Numbered from the stretch's first letter, positions 52,217-61,765 are shown. The stretch is 64,000 nucleotides of DNA from Streptomyces sp. ISL-100 (GCF_018614615.1 NZ_JAGGOK010000056.1:124001-188000); one strand, 5' to 3'. Made by a program: numbers and translations. The notes: a model not told the origin generated them from the letters alone.

Positions 52217-53281
52217 GTGCACGACCTTCCCTCTTTGGCCCGCTTCGGCGGCCTTGTCGCCTCTGATCTGCGCGATGTGACCAGCGATCCAGCCGCACTC
52301 GACTCCGCCGGCTTCTGGGCCGTCACCGCGGACTTCGAGGGCCGTCTCGTCTGCGCCCGCTTCGGCGACGTACGCCCCGAGCCGGTCCCCGCTCCCGTGC
52401 CCGGCGCCTGGCACGGCCCCGCCGCCGGTGACTGGACGTCGTCGATGGACCGCGCCGCGTACACAGCGGGCGTACGCCGCATCCGTGAGCACATCGCGGC
52501 CGGCGAGGTCTACCAGGCCAACCTCTGCCGCGTCCTGGCCGCGTCGCTGCCCGACCGCGCCGGCGCACGCGCCGACGTCGACGCGCTCACCGCCCTCCTC
52601 GCCCAGGGCAACCCGGCGCCGTACGCAGGAACGATCCGGCTCCCCGCGCACGGCGTGGAGATAGCCACCGCGTCACCCGAGCTCTATCTCCGACGCGACG
52701 GGCGAACCGTCGAGTCGGGGCCGATCAAGGGCACCGGGCGGACCGCCGGGGACCTCCTGGAGAAGGACCACGCCGAGAACGTGATGATCGTGGACCTGGT
52801 CCGCAACGACCTGGGGCGGGTCGCCGTCCCCGGCTCCGTGACCGTTCCGGAGCTGTGCGTCATCGAGCCGCACCCGGGCCTCGTCCACCTCGTGTCCACC
52901 GTGCGCGCCGAGCTCGCACCCGACGCCGGCTGGGCCGAGCTGCTCGCCGCGACGTTCCCGCCCGGCTCAGTGACGGGCGCCCCCAAGTCGAGCGCCCTCA
53001 CGATCATCGAGGCGCTGGAGACCGCACCGCGCGGCCCGTACTGCGGCGGCATCGGCTGGGTCGACGCCGACCGAGGCACCGGCGAGCTGGCCGTCGGGAT
53101 ACGGACCTTCTGGATCGACCGCACCCTCCCCGGCGGCCCGGTTCTCAGGTTCGGTACGGGCGCGGGCATCACCTGGGGCTCCGACCCCGAGCGCGAATGG
53201 GAAGAGACCGAACTGAAGGCCTCCCGGCTGCTCGCGGTAGCGTCGGGCACGTACCGGGAGATGGGAAGGACCGCGTCATGA
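52217..53281 (+). CDS. pabB: Aminodeoxychorismate synthase component I
   Basis: 354 residues, chorismate-binding (TrpE/PabB) domain. It adds ammonia to chorismate for p-aminobenzoate and folate. AYTAGVRRIREHIAAGEVYQANLCR, ESGPIKGTGR, IVDLVRNDLGR and SVTGAPKSSAL are diagnostic. PabB is favoured over anthranilate synthase because pabC follows by a 4-bp overlap. GTG 52217. Confidence 0.9.
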   Translation: MHDLPSLARFGGLVASDLRDVTSDPAALDSAGFWAVTADFEGRLVCARFGDVRPEPVPAPVPGAWHGPAAGDWTSSMDRAAYTAGVRRIREHIAAGEVYQANLCRVLAASLPDRAGARADVDALTALLAQGNPAPYAGTIRLPAHGVEIATASPELYLRRDGRTVESGPIKGTGRTAGDLLEKDHAENVMIVDLVRNDLGRVAVPGSVTVPELCVIEPHPGLVHLVSTVRAELAPDAGWAELLAATFPPGSVTGAPKSSALTIIEALETAPRGPYCGGIGWVDADRGTGELAVGIRTFWIDRTLPGGPVLRFGTGAGITWGSDPEREWEETELKASRLLAVASGTYREMGRTAS

Positions 53282-54105
53282 AACTTTGGGTCGACGGCGG
53301 GCTGCAGGATGCGGCGACCGCCAGGGTGTCCGTACTCGATCACGGTCTGACCGTGGGCGACGGAATCTTCGAGACGGTGAAGGCGACCGCGGGACGGACC
53401 TTCGCCCTCACCCGGCACCTGGACCGGCTGGCCCGCTCGGCGCGCGGTCTCGGTCTGCCCGAGCCCGACCTCGACGAGGTACGCCGAGCCTGCGCCGCCG
53501 TCCTGGACGCCAACCCCCTTCCCACGGCACTCGGCCGGCTGCGGATCACCTACACCGGAGGCCTCTCGCCGCTCGGCTCCGAGCGCGGGGACACCGGCCC
53601 CACCCTGATCGTCGCCCTCGGGGAGGCCGACCGGCGCCCCGACAGCACCGCCGTGATCACCGTCCCCTGGACGCGGAACGAGCGCGGCGCCCTCACCGGG
53701 CTCAAGACCACGTCGTACGCCGAGAATGTCGTCGCACTGGCCCGCGCGCGCGAACAGGGCGCCTCCGAGGCACTGTTCGCGAACACCGTCGGGCAGCTCT
53801 GCGAGGGCACGGGGTCGAACGTCTTCGTCGTACTCGGCGGGCGGCTGCTCACCCCGCCCGTCTCCTCCGGCTGCCTCGCCGGGATCACGCGCGCCCTGGC
53901 CGTCGAATGGACCGGCGCCGAAGAGGCCGACCTGCCGCTGGACGTGCTGGAGCGGGCCGACGAGGTCTTCCTGACCTCCACGCTGCGCGACGTGCAGGCG
54001 GTGCACCGGGTCGACGGGCGCCAACTGCCGGGTGCGCCGGGCCCCGTGACCGCCAAGGCCATGCGCGTCTTCGACGAGCGGGCGGCGTCGGACCTGGACC
54101 CGTAA
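53278..54105 (+). CDS. pabC: Aminodeoxychorismate lyase (class IV aminotransferase fold)
   Basis: 275 residues, PLP enzyme with VLDHGLTVGDGIFETVKA, GLKTTSYAENVVALARA (the Lys binds PLP) and EGTGSNVFVVLGG. It splits aminodeoxychorismate to p-aminobenzoate and pyruvate. D-amino-acid or branched-chain transaminases are related; the pabB neighbour decides. ATG 53278 overlaps pabB by ATGA. Confidence 0.88.
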   Translation: MKLWVDGGLQDAATARVSVLDHGLTVGDGIFETVKATAGRTFALTRHLDRLARSARGLGLPEPDLDEVRRACAAVLDANPLPTALGRLRITYTGGLSPLGSERGDTGPTLIVALGEADRRPDSTAVITVPWTRNERGALTGLKTTSYAENVVALARAREQGASEALFANTVGQLCEGTGSNVFVVLGGRLLTPPVSSGCLAGITRALAVEWTGAEEADLPLDVLERADEVFLTSTLRDVQAVHRVDGRQLPGAPGPVTAKAMRVFDERAASDLDP

Positions 54106-54158
54106 AACGCCGGAAATTTTGGATGACGGGTGGCCGTGCGGCGGGTACAACTCCCCTG

Positions 54159-54998
54159 ATGACCACAACTCTGCGGCCCACAGCGCCGCTTCACCAAGGC
54201 GCCGACGGCGCGAAGTCGCGTACGTACGAAGTGTGCGTGAACAGCCGCCCGGTCGGTGCCGTCGAGCTGTCCACGGATCCCCGCTTCGGGGCCGCCGTCG
54301 GCCGTGTCGCCGGACTGCTCATCGACGAGGCCGACCGGCGCCGCGGGAGAGCGACGGTCGCCGCGCTCGCGGCCGAGGAGGTGCTGCGCGGCTGGGGCTG
54401 CGGCCGCGTGGAGATCTCCGTCCCGGCCGAGGCGGCGGCCGCGCAGCGCATGGCGGCCGCGCTCGGCTACACCGAACGCGGCCGCAACATGATCAAACCC
54501 CTGCCCGCGCGGCCTCCCGCACTGCCCGAAGGGGTCGTGGGCAGGCCGATGAGCGAGAGCGAATTCGAGACCTGGCTCGCCCACACCAAGGTCGGCTACG
54601 CCCGGTCCCTGACCGAGCGCGGACTCTCCGAGGAGGCGGCGCGGGCCAAGTGCGACGCCGACCACGCGGCCGCTCTCGCCGACGGAGTCGCCACCCCGGA
54701 CACCTACCTGGGCGCCCTTGTCCGGGACGACAAGGTGGTGGGCACGCTCTGGCTGGCGCTGCGGCACCCGCACCCCGGCCAGAGCGGTGCATACGTCTTC
54801 GACGTCGAGATCGCCGAGGAGTACCGCGGTCAGGGGCTCGGGCGCGCGCTGCTGCTGCTCGCAGAGCGCGAAGCGCTCGCGGCCGGGACCGAGCGCATAG
54901 GCCTCAACGTCTTCGCGGACAACACGCCGGCCCTACGGCTGTACGAATCACTCGGCTACGAGCCGGTGTCGTACCACCTCTACAAGCAGCTGCTGTGA
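54159..54998 (+). CDS. Two-domain GNAT acetyltransferase
   Basis: 279 residues. N-terminal degenerate domain (VGRVAGLLIDEADRRRGRATVAAL; LGYTERG) and C-terminal catalytic domain (YVFDVEIAEEYRGQGLGRALLLLAERE; GLNVFADNTPALRLYESLGYEPV). Tandem GNATs of this type often acetylate small molecules. Substrate unknown. ATG 54159, 53 bp after pabC, so it may be in the same transcript. Confidence 0.85.
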   Translation: MTTTLRPTAPLHQGADGAKSRTYEVCVNSRPVGAVELSTDPRFGAAVGRVAGLLIDEADRRRGRATVAALAAEEVLRGWGCGRVEISVPAEAAAAQRMAAALGYTERGRNMIKPLPARPPALPEGVVGRPMSESEFETWLAHTKVGYARSLTERGLSEEAARAKCDADHAAALADGVATPDTYLGALVRDDKVVGTLWLALRHPHPGQSGAYVFDVEIAEEYRGQGLGRALLLLAEREALAAGTERIGLNVFADNTPALRLYESLGYEPVSYHLYKQLL

Positions 54999-55013
54999 GG
55001 GCGGCCGCGCGTG

Positions 55014-55529
55014 TCAGGCGAGCAGCCGGTCGACGATCTCCTCGATGCGCTCGCGCAGCCCTTCCTGGCTCTTGCCGCCGTCCAGCCGCTCGCCGTCGAT
55101 GACGTACGTCGGCGTGCCGGTCACGCCGATCGCCTTGCCCTCGGCCTGGTCGGCGTCGACGATCAGGAGGTGCCTGCCGTCGATCAGCGCTGTGTCGAAC
55201 TCCTCGGCGTCCAGCCCCAGTTCGGCCGCGACCTCCAGCAGGACGGGCTCGCCCTTCGCCGCCAGCTCCTCGGTACGGGCGAGGACCGCCTCCACGTACG
55301 GCCAGCCCTTGCCCTGGTCGACAGCCTCCTCGGCGGCCTGCGCGGCGGCGTAGGCGTGCTTGTGCTTCTCGAGGGGGAAGTGGCGCAGGCGTACGTCGAG
55401 ACGGTCGCCGTAGCGCTCACGCAGGGCGCGCACGTCGTCCAGCGCGGAGCGGCAGTCGGGGCACTGGAGCTCGCACCAGATGTCGAGGACGACGGGGCGG
55501 GCGGGCGAGGCGGGGGAGGAGTCGGTCAT
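55014..55529 (-). CDS. DsbA/FrnE-like thioredoxin-fold protein
   Basis: 171 residues without a signal peptide. VVLDIWCELQCPDCRSAL holds C23-P-D-C26 with an extra Cys19; VTGTPTYVIDGERLDG has the cis-Pro loop. It probably acts as a cytosolic disulfide oxidoreductase or thiol detoxifier. ATG 55529. Convergent with the GNAT gene. Confidence 0.87.
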   Translation of the reverse strand: MTDSSPASPARPVVLDIWCELQCPDCRSALDDVRALRERYGDRLDVRLRHFPLEKHKHAYAAAQAAEEAVDQGKGWPYVEAVLARTEELAAKGEPVLLEVAAELGLDAEEFDTALIDGRHLLIVDADQAEGKAIGVTGTPTYVIDGERLDGGKSQEGLRERIEEIVDRLLA

Positions 55530-55692
55530 GGGTCCAGTCTTCCAGCCCGGTACGCCGCGCCCCAACCGGGACCTGGGGAGGAGGGCGCCCCGGATATGTC
55601 CCTGAGGTCGTACGGGGGCGTGGCCGGGGTGGCCTCGTCCGGTGCAGGATGGAGGGGAACGTACCCCGTACACCCTGGCACTGGAGGACCGG

Positions 55693-56178
55693 ATGCTGGC
55701 AGAGACGATCTGTTCCGCGGCGTCCGCGGCCGGTCTGGGCATCGCCGCGATCACCGCGTACCGCAGGCGATTTCTGGCCGCGGCACGCATCGCCGCCTAT
55801 TCGCTCGTGCCGGTCGGCCTGGTGATGACCGGCGTCGTCGAGTGGGTTTCCGGCATCGCGTTCAAACCGGGGGTCTGGGTGGGCTTCGGCGTGCTCGGCC
55901 TCTCCTGGCTGCTCTTCATGACGACCAGGGCGGTGGAGCGCCGCACCGGTGGCACCCGCCAGGAGCGCAGGGCGGCGCGGGCCGCTCGGCGCGAAGCGGT
56001 CGCCCCGCAGGCGTCCGCGCCGTCGCTCGGTGCGGGCCTCACGGGGGCGGCGGAGCCGAAGCAGCCTCAGGCCGGGGCAGGCAAGGCAGCCAAGCCGGCC
56101 AAGTCGACCAAGGAGGGGCAGACGCAGTCGGAGGACTTCAGCGACATCGAAGCGATCCTGAAGAAGCACGGCATCTGA
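55693..56178 (+). CDS. Two-TM conserved membrane protein
   Basis: 161 residues. Helices at ICSAASAAGLGIAAIT, AYSLVPVGLVMTGVVEW and VWVGFGVLGLSWLLFMT, then an Ala/Lys-rich cytosolic tail ending DFSDIEAILKKHGI, a short conserved acidic/basic end that looks like a peptide-binding motif. GGAGG is 5 nt before ATG 55693. Function unknown; conserved next to ssgB. Confidence 0.8.
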   Translation: MLAETICSAASAAGLGIAAITAYRRRFLAAARIAAYSLVPVGLVMTGVVEWVSGIAFKPGVWVGFGVLGLSWLLFMTTRAVERRTGGTRQERRAARAARREAVAPQASAPSLGAGLTGAAEPKQPQAGAGKAAKPAKSTKEGQTQSEDFSDIEAILKKHGI

Positions 56179-56310
56179 CGGGAAACCTGGCAACTCGGAC
56201 GCCGAAGCGATCACTGGAAGATCGCGAATGGTCAAGATCCGGCGAACTCCCGTCGCAGGTGGGCGTGTTGGTCGTCGCTGGTGGTCGGGCTGCGCCATCA
56301 TCGGCCCGAG

Positions 56311-56466
56311 ATGCTGGACACAACCCGGGGCGAAGCCCCCGCACCCACCGAAGAAGAACCGCGCGGCTGCCTTTTCGCGCTTTCCCAGCCACCCCTGATG
56401 ATCTTCCTCGCGCTCATCGGCTTCCTGCTGCTGATGGCGGCGATGCACGACCTCTTCCTGCTGTGA
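56311..56466 (+). CDS. Small membrane protein, 51 aa
   Basis: MLDTTRGEAPAPTEEEPRGC, then hydrophobic PLMIFLALIGFLLLMAAMHDLFLL. ATG 56311 chosen; an upstream GTG at 56281 is open. Weak ribosome-binding site. Function unknown. Confidence 0.65.
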   Translation: MLDTTRGEAPAPTEEEPRGCLFALSQPPLMIFLALIGFLLLMAAMHDLFLL

Positions 56467-56489
56467 GCGGGCTGTGAGCGGGCGAGGCC

Positions 56490-57050
56490 TCAGCCCGCGG
56501 CTTCCTTGCGCCGAGCCCGGTACGCCGCCACATGCAGCCGGTTCCCACAGGTGCGGCTGTCGCAGTAGCGGCGGGACCGGTTGCGCGAGAGATCGACGAA
56601 GGCCCGCCGGCAGTCCGGCGCCTCGCAGCGGCGCAGCCGCTCGTGCTCGCCGGAGACCACGATGAAGGCCAGCGCCATTCCGCAGTCCGCCGCGAGATGG
56701 TCCGCGACCGAGGCGCCGGGGGCGAAGTAGTGCACGTGCCAGTCGAAGCCGTCGTGGTCGGTGAGCCGCGGCGTGGTGCCGGCCGCCGCCACGAGCTGGT
56801 TGATCAGCTCGGCGCAGGTGCGGGGGTCGGGCGCCGCGAACGCGTCCGCGAAGCGCCCTCGCACGTCCCGTACGGCCCTCAGGTCCGCCTCGGTGAGCCT
56901 GCCGACGTCGCTGATGTGATGGAGCCGCACAAAGCCGTACAGCGCCTCGATGTCTTCGAGCCGGTCGCCGTTCTGGTCACTCTCCGGCGCCGTGTTCACC
57001 AGATCGACGACGACGTCGAGGGCGCGCCGGGTGTCGTGGGGGATCAGCAC
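56490..57050 (-). CDS. CGNR zinc-finger protein (ABATE domain)
   Basis: 186 residues. The N-terminal ABATE domain (about 5-110) and C-terminal LRRCEAPDCRRAFVDLSRNRSRRYCDSRTCGNRLHVAAYRARR, a zinc finger with CGNR motif, are typical of a possible stress-induced transcription regulator family. GTG 57050 has GGGAGCG before it. Confidence 0.88.
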   Translation of the reverse strand: MLIPHDTRRALDVVVDLVNTAPESDQNGDRLEDIEALYGFVRLHHISDVGRLTEADLRAVRDVRGRFADAFAAPDPRTCAELINQLVAAAGTTPRLTDHDGFDWHVHYFAPGASVADHLAADCGMALAFIVVSGEHERLRRCEAPDCRRAFVDLSRNRSRRYCDSRTCGNRLHVAAYRARRKEAAG

Positions 57051-57248
57051 GATTCGCTCCCTGGCCTGCTGCGGGCGGGCGCCCGCAGATGCCGGTCGAC
57101 TTTAGCGGCTCGCGCACGAAGCGCACCGGCGCCGTCCCCGCGGTGGAATCCGCGGAGACGGCGACGGTGCATACCGTGTTCCGTATGCAGTTGTCCGCCC
57201 CACGCCGTCGCCCCGAGTCGGACGGCGGTGGGTGGCTCTCGGTCTGGC

Positions 57249-57662
57249 TCAGTTCTCCGCCAGGATGTGTGAGAGTTCCGTGTCGAGATCGAAGTGACGA
57301 TGCTCGGTGCCGGGTGGTACCGCGGCGTCCGTCCGCTTCAGGAACGACTCCAGGGCCCGCGCCGGGGCTTCGAGCAAGGCTTCTCCTTCCGGGGAGCTCA
57401 GGGCGATGCACACGACGCCCTGGCCATGACTGCGGGACGGCCAGACTCTGACGTCGCCGGTACCGGTGGGCCGGTGAAGGCCCTCGGCGAGGAGATCGCG
57501 GGCGAACACCCACTCGACGGTTTCCTCGGCTCCGGTGTGGAAGGTGGCATGCACGGCGTAGGGATCGGCCGTGTCATACCGCAGGCCCGCGGGTACAGGC
57601 AGTGATGACTCGCTCGACACTACGAGGCGCAGGTGCAGCTCGCAGCTGACCGTGGTGTTCAT
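57249..57662 (-). CDS. ssgB: Sporulation-specific cell division activator SsgB
   Basis: 137 residues. MNTTVSCELHLRLVVSSESS, then the strand-rich SsgA-like protein (SALP) fold, WVFARDLLAEGL and WPSRSHGQGVVCIALSSPEGEALLEAPA; near identical to SsgB of S. coelicolor as remembered. SsgB recruits FtsZ to future septa in aerial hyphae. ATG 57662. The long (190 bp) AT-rich upstream gap fits a developmentally controlled promoter, but I cannot assign its sigma factor. Confidence 0.95.
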   Translation of the reverse strand: MNTTVSCELHLRLVVSSESSLPVPAGLRYDTADPYAVHATFHTGAEETVEWVFARDLLAEGLHRPTGTGDVRVWPSRSHGQGVVCIALSSPEGEALLEAPARALESFLKRTDAAVPPGTEHRHFDLDTELSHILAEN

Positions 57663-57852
57663 AAGCGCCAGGGCCTTTCGCTCAGTGTGCGCTCGGGGAT
57701 TCGCACGTCGGCGAAATCGACATGCCACCTACGGTGTCGTTGTAAACCCCTCTGACCTTTTTGTGGCTCTTCAGGTACCTCGTACGGCGGAGTGACACTT
57801 GAGGCAGTACGACCATTTCGGCGGGGTGATCCAGTCCGGTAGGTTGGGCCCT

Positions 57853-58308
57853 ATGAATGCGGAGAGTAACGAGCGGGAAGAAGTCGTCGACCCGGCGGCG
57901 GCAGTGCCCGCCACGGGGGGCGCGACGGGGGCCGAGCGCGAGCTGGGCTCACGGGCGCCGCAGGTCATCAAGCGCTACAGAACGCTGCACCTGAGCTGGC
58001 AGGTCGGTGTGTTCGTCATCGGCCTGGCGGTCGTGGCGGCGGGCGTGGTCATGCTGCCGCTGCCCGGGCCCGGCTGGCTGGTGATCTTCGGTGGCATGGC
58101 GATCTGGGCCACCGAGTTCGTGTGGGCGCAGCTGGTGCTGCGCTGGACGAAACGGAAAGTCACCGAGGCGGCCCACAAGGCGCTCGATCCCAAGGTCCGG
58201 CGGCGCAACATCATCCTCACCACGATCGGCCTGGTGATCGTCGCGGTGCTGGTCGGGATCTACGTCTGGAAGTTCGGCATGGCGATGCCGTGGAACATCG
58301 ACCAGTGA
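57853..58308 (+). CDS. PGPGW-motif membrane protein
   Basis: 151 residues. Helices VGVFVIGLAVVAAGVVML and LVIFGGMAIWATEFVWA flank LPLPGPGW, the family signature (TIGR02611 type), with a last helix IILTTIGLVIVAVLVGIYVW. N-terminus acidic and disordered. Function unknown. ATG 57853. Confidence 0.88.
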   Translation: MNAESNEREEVVDPAAAVPATGGATGAERELGSRAPQVIKRYRTLHLSWQVGVFVIGLAVVAAGVVMLPLPGPGWLVIFGGMAIWATEFVWAQLVLRWTKRKVTEAAHKALDPKVRRRNIILTTIGLVIVAVLVGIYVWKFGMAMPWNIDQ

Positions 58309-58384
58309 CCGACGGGTGACGGACAAGTGACCGGTAATGGGTTCGGGGGACCCGCTGACATGGGGTAATGTTTGCGGAGCGCCG

Positions 58385-58456
58385 GGGCGATTAGCTCAGT
58401 GGGAGAGCGCTTCGTTCACACCGAAGAGGTCACTGGTTCGAACCCAGTATCGCCCA
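58385..58456 (+). tRNA. tRNA-Val (CAC), copy 1
   Basis: Acceptor GGGCGAT/ATCGCCC, anticodon CAC in loop TTCACAC, T loop TTCGAAC. CCA is not encoded. Confidence 0.95.
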
Positions 58457-58465
58457 CCCGGACTG

Positions 58466-58497
58466 AAGGCCCGGAAGACGAAAGTCTTCCGGGCCTT
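58466..58497 (+). terminator. Terminator of tRNA-Val copy 1
   Basis: AAGGCCCGGAAGAC and GTCTTCCGGGCCTT form a perfect 14-bp stem with a GAAA tetraloop. It also faces the end of the convergent membrane protein gene. Confidence 0.85.
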
Positions 58498-58527
58498 CGC
58501 CGTTCCCGGGCCGGGAACGGCCGGCCC

Positions 58528-61098
58528 TCAGCGCATCCGGCCCAGGGTGTCCCGCAGCCGTCGCGCGTCGCGCAGGCGCTGTTCGTATGTCGCCCCCACG
58601 GCCAGCAGGAGCAGGCCCGCCAGGGCCGGCGGCAGCCAGCGGGGGAGTGCGCCGACGACCTGGACGACGTACGGCGCGAGCTCGTGCAGCGCGACCAGGG
58701 TGAGCACCGCGGAGCCCAGCACCAGCAGGGCCTGGAGCCGCTGCCTGGCGCCCGTGAGGGTCACGGCGAGGGCGGCCGCCCCGAGGAGCAGCGGGCGCAG
58801 CCAGTGCTCGTCGCCCCAGGCCGCGATCAGGCTCGGCAGGAGGGTCGCGGCCAGCCCCGGTCCGTACGCCGTCCAGGACGAGGCCTGCGGGTCGCGCCGG
58901 CGCCGCAGCACACCGATCGCGAGCGCCGGGATGGTGACGGGCAGCGTGTACGCCTCGGGCGTGACGACGTCCGAGGCGCCGAGGCGGACCCAGGTGGCCA
59001 GTACGAAGAGCGCGGCCGCCGCGTACCCGACGGGGCGGCGGTCGGCCCGTACGGCGGTGCCCGCGGCGATGACGCCGGACAGGGCCAGGACCAGTGCGAG
59101 GGTGGGCGCGTGGCTCACCGTGAGGCCGATCGCGAGCAGCCCCGCCGCGGCGCCCGTGACCTCCATGGGCAGGGCGGTGACGTGGTCGCGGATACGGGCG
59201 GCGAGCACGGCGGCCGCCGCCGGGACGGCGAGGATCGCCAACCCCGCGTGATGGGGCGCGAGTTCGGCCGAGGCGGCGGCGGCGCCGGCCAGCCCGGTCG
59301 CGTACACAATGGCCGCCGCGGCGGCGACCGGCGGCGTAACGGCCCCCTTGGCGAGCACGGCTGCCGCGCCGAACAGGGCGAGCATGACGCCGAGCACGGC
59401 GAAGGTGGCGGCCTGGGCGGCCAGCGCCAGCAGCGAGACGGAGAGCGCCGACGCGACGGCGCAGGCCAGCGCGGTGAGCGCGAGGGGGGAGCCAGGTGCC
59501 GTGGCGCGGACCGCCAGGGCCAGGGGAGCGGCGGCCAGGAGCACGTACAGCGTTACGGCCGCCGGGTAGCCGAGGTCCAGCGCGGCCGGGGTGGCGTACG
59601 CCGCCGCCCAGGCCAGCGCGAGAGCCACGCATGCCGCCGGGGCCCGCCGGGTGGAGTCGGGTGCGCTCAGGCGGCGCGTTGCCGCGGCGACGGCCGCCAC
59701 GGTCAGCAGGACCAGTGGGGCGGTGGACGTCCGGGACCAGGGCAGCTCGGACGAGAGCGCTTCACGGACGCCTGCCGGGGCACCGGACCATGCGCGCTGC
59801 GCCCACTCGCCGGGGCCGAGCAGTGTGACCGCGACCAGCGGCAGCGCCCACACGGCGCCCGCCGCCAGCACCGCACCGGACGAACCGGCCAGGCCCAGGA
59901 CCATGGGGCGCGGCAGGTTCGCCCGTACTACGGCCAACAGGGCCACTGCGCACAGCACGTACACGGGCACGGCCCAAGCGTCCGGCACGCCGGGCCGCAG
60001 CACCCCACCGACGGCCGCCAGCACCGCGAGCCCGGCAACCGCCGAGGCCGCGACGGCGTGCGACGACCAGCCGGCGGCGCGCGGAGCGGGCGCGGCGTGC
60101 GGCGCCGGGGCGATTGTGTGCGGCGGGGTTTCGCTGTCCGGCGACGACGGGGCCCGACCGTCCGGCGACGGCGTAACAGTGTGCGACGAGGGCGCCTCGC
60201 TGCCGGATGTCGCCGCCGCGGTCTGCGGCAGGGGTGCCGCCGTCTGCGGCGCAGGGGCGCGCCACGCGGCGAACAGGGCGAGGGCCGCGACCGCCAGCAG
60301 CAGTACGCCAGGGCGCAGCGCGTCCGTGGAGTTCGTCGCCGCCACCGACATGGCGCCGGCGCTGAGCAGCGCCCCCGCGCCCGTCAGCCAGGCCCCGGCA
60401 CACGCCAGCGGGCGTACCGCGCGGCCGGTGCCCCACAGGGCCACGGCGACATCGAGCCCGGCCGTGGCCAGCAGTGCCCAGGTGAGCGTAAGAGGGCTCG
60501 CGTCAGCTGCCAGCGCCCAGAGGACGAAGGGGAGTTGAGCGGTGATCAGTGCGGCGGGCAGCGGCAGGCGCAGCCGGCCGAAGCCCAGACCGTACGCCGC
60601 CCAGAGCGCGGCCAGTGCGGCCGAGCTGACCGCGGCGTACGCGAGACCGTCCGTGTCCGGCGCCGCGACGCGGTGCACCGCGTACGCGTCGAGCACCGTG
60701 AGAGCCAGCCCGAGCGCGCCCACCGACTCGGCGGTCGAGACGAGCCCGCGGCGAAGCAGCAGGGCAGGCGCGGCCAGCGCCAGGGCCGTCACCGCGCCCA
60801 GCACCGCCGAGCGGCCGCCGATGCCCATGTGGCCCCAGCTGACCAGGGTGAAGGCGACCGCGGCGATGGTCAGCAGGATGCCACCGAGCGTCAGCAGCAC
60901 GTTCTGCGCACTGCGCGGTGAGGCGTCGTTGTGCGGGGCGTGCTGCGGCGCGAAGGGGTTCTGCGGGGCTATGGGCTGCTGCATGGCACTGAGCAGCCAG
61001 GCCCTGCGGGCCAGCAACTGGGCGCGACGGGCTTCAATTTGTCCCAGTTCGCGGTCGAGGATCACCAATTCCTCGGCGGGTGGTGGCGCGTTCTCCAT
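58528..61098 (-). CDS. Very large polytopic membrane protein (SCO7613 C-terminal type)
   Basis: 856 residues, about 20 or more Ala/Leu/Val-rich helices over residues 65-830, with a Ser/Pro/Thr-rich extramembrane insertion (about 290-345). The first 45 residues form a helix (VILDRELGQIEARRAQLLARRAWLLSAM) like a coiled coil. It matches the actinobacterial SCO7613-like membrane family; no motif for transport or enzyme activity. ATG 61098 used; no clear ribosome-binding site. Confidence 0.8.
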   Translation of the reverse strand: MENAPPPAEELVILDRELGQIEARRAQLLARRAWLLSAMQQPIAPQNPFAPQHAPHNDASPRSAQNVLLTLGGILLTIAAVAFTLVSWGHMGIGGRSAVLGAVTALALAAPALLLRRGLVSTAESVGALGLALTVLDAYAVHRVAAPDTDGLAYAAVSSAALAALWAAYGLGFGRLRLPLPAALITAQLPFVLWALAADASPLTLTWALLATAGLDVAVALWGTGRAVRPLACAGAWLTGAGALLSAGAMSVAATNSTDALRPGVLLLAVAALALFAAWRAPAPQTAAPLPQTAAATSGSEAPSSHTVTPSPDGRAPSSPDSETPPHTIAPAPHAAPAPRAAGWSSHAVAASAVAGLAVLAAVGGVLRPGVPDAWAVPVYVLCAVALLAVVRANLPRPMVLGLAGSSGAVLAAGAVWALPLVAVTLLGPGEWAQRAWSGAPAGVREALSSELPWSRTSTAPLVLLTVAAVAAATRRLSAPDSTRRAPAACVALALAWAAAYATPAALDLGYPAAVTLYVLLAAAPLALAVRATAPGSPLALTALACAVASALSVSLLALAAQAATFAVLGVMLALFGAAAVLAKGAVTPPVAAAAAIVYATGLAGAAAASAELAPHHAGLAILAVPAAAAVLAARIRDHVTALPMEVTGAAAGLLAIGLTVSHAPTLALVLALSGVIAAGTAVRADRRPVGYAAAALFVLATWVRLGASDVVTPEAYTLPVTIPALAIGVLRRRRDPQASSWTAYGPGLAATLLPSLIAAWGDEHWLRPLLLGAAALAVTLTGARQRLQALLVLGSAVLTLVALHELAPYVVQVVGALPRWLPPALAGLLLLAVGATYEQRLRDARRLRDTLGRMR

Positions 61099-61200
61099 GG
61101 TTGAGGAGTGTGGCGCCCGACACACGGCGGGGCATGGGTGCTGATACTCAGATCCGAAGTGAGTACGCATGGACACGCGTGCCGCGCGCAGACTTCGGGG

Positions 61201-61644
61201 ATGGACCGGAACCATTACCGCTTCCGCAGCGTGTGGGACCTGCACGCCCCGCCCGGCGCGGTCTACGCCGCCCTGGAACAGGTCGACGCGTACCCGCGCT
61301 GGTGGCCACAGGTGCGGCGGGTCACGCGCCTGGACGACAGGACCGGCATCGTCCGGGTGCGTTCGTTCCTGCCGTACGAACTCGTCTTCACCCTTCACCA
61401 GAAGCGGCGCGCACCGGAAGCCGGCGTACTGGAAGTGGACATGACCGGCGACATGGAGGGCTGGGCGCGCTGGACCGTGCGGCCGCGCGGCAGTGGCACA
61501 CGCGCCCTCTACGAGCAGGAAGTGCGGGTGCGCAAGGCGCTGGTGCGCCGGCTCGCCGTACCCGGGCGCCCCCTGCTCATCGCCAATCACGCGCTGATGA
61601 TGCGCAGTGGGCGGCGCGGGCTGGCCGCCGCCCTCGCGGTTTGA
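61201..61644 (+). CDS. SRPBCC (polyketide cyclase/START-like) protein
   Basis: 147 residues. YRFRSVWDLHAPPGAVYAALEQVDAYPRWWPQV is the helix-grip start; strands follow with a C-terminal long helix carrying ALVRRLAVPGRPLLIANHALMM. Likely binds a hydrophobic ligand; biosynthetic role not shown. ATG 61201. Confidence 0.85.
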   Translation: MDRNHYRFRSVWDLHAPPGAVYAALEQVDAYPRWWPQVRRVTRLDDRTGIVRVRSFLPYELVFTLHQKRRAPEAGVLEVDMTGDMEGWARWTVRPRGSGTRALYEQEVRVRKALVRRLAVPGRPLLIANHALMMRSGRRGLAAALAV

Positions 61645-61683
61645 ACCAACCCGGTGAGGGCCTGTATGGTTCAGTCCGTTCCC

Positions 61684-61755
61684 GGGCGATTAGCTCAGTG
61701 GGAGAGCGCTTCGTTCACACCGAAGAGGTCACTGGTTCGAAACCAGTATCGCCCA
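61684..61755 (+). tRNA. tRNA-Val (CAC), copy 2
   Basis: Differs from copy 1 by one base, in the T loop (TTCGAAA). CCA is not encoded. Confidence 0.95.
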
Positions 61756-61765
61756 CCCGGGGAAG

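Noticed and set aside
58372..60921. An 849-codon plus-strand frame opposite the large membrane protein
   Set aside because: Composition is Arg/Gln/Gly-rich without domains, and the opposite strand has a coherent membrane protein. An artefact of GC bias.
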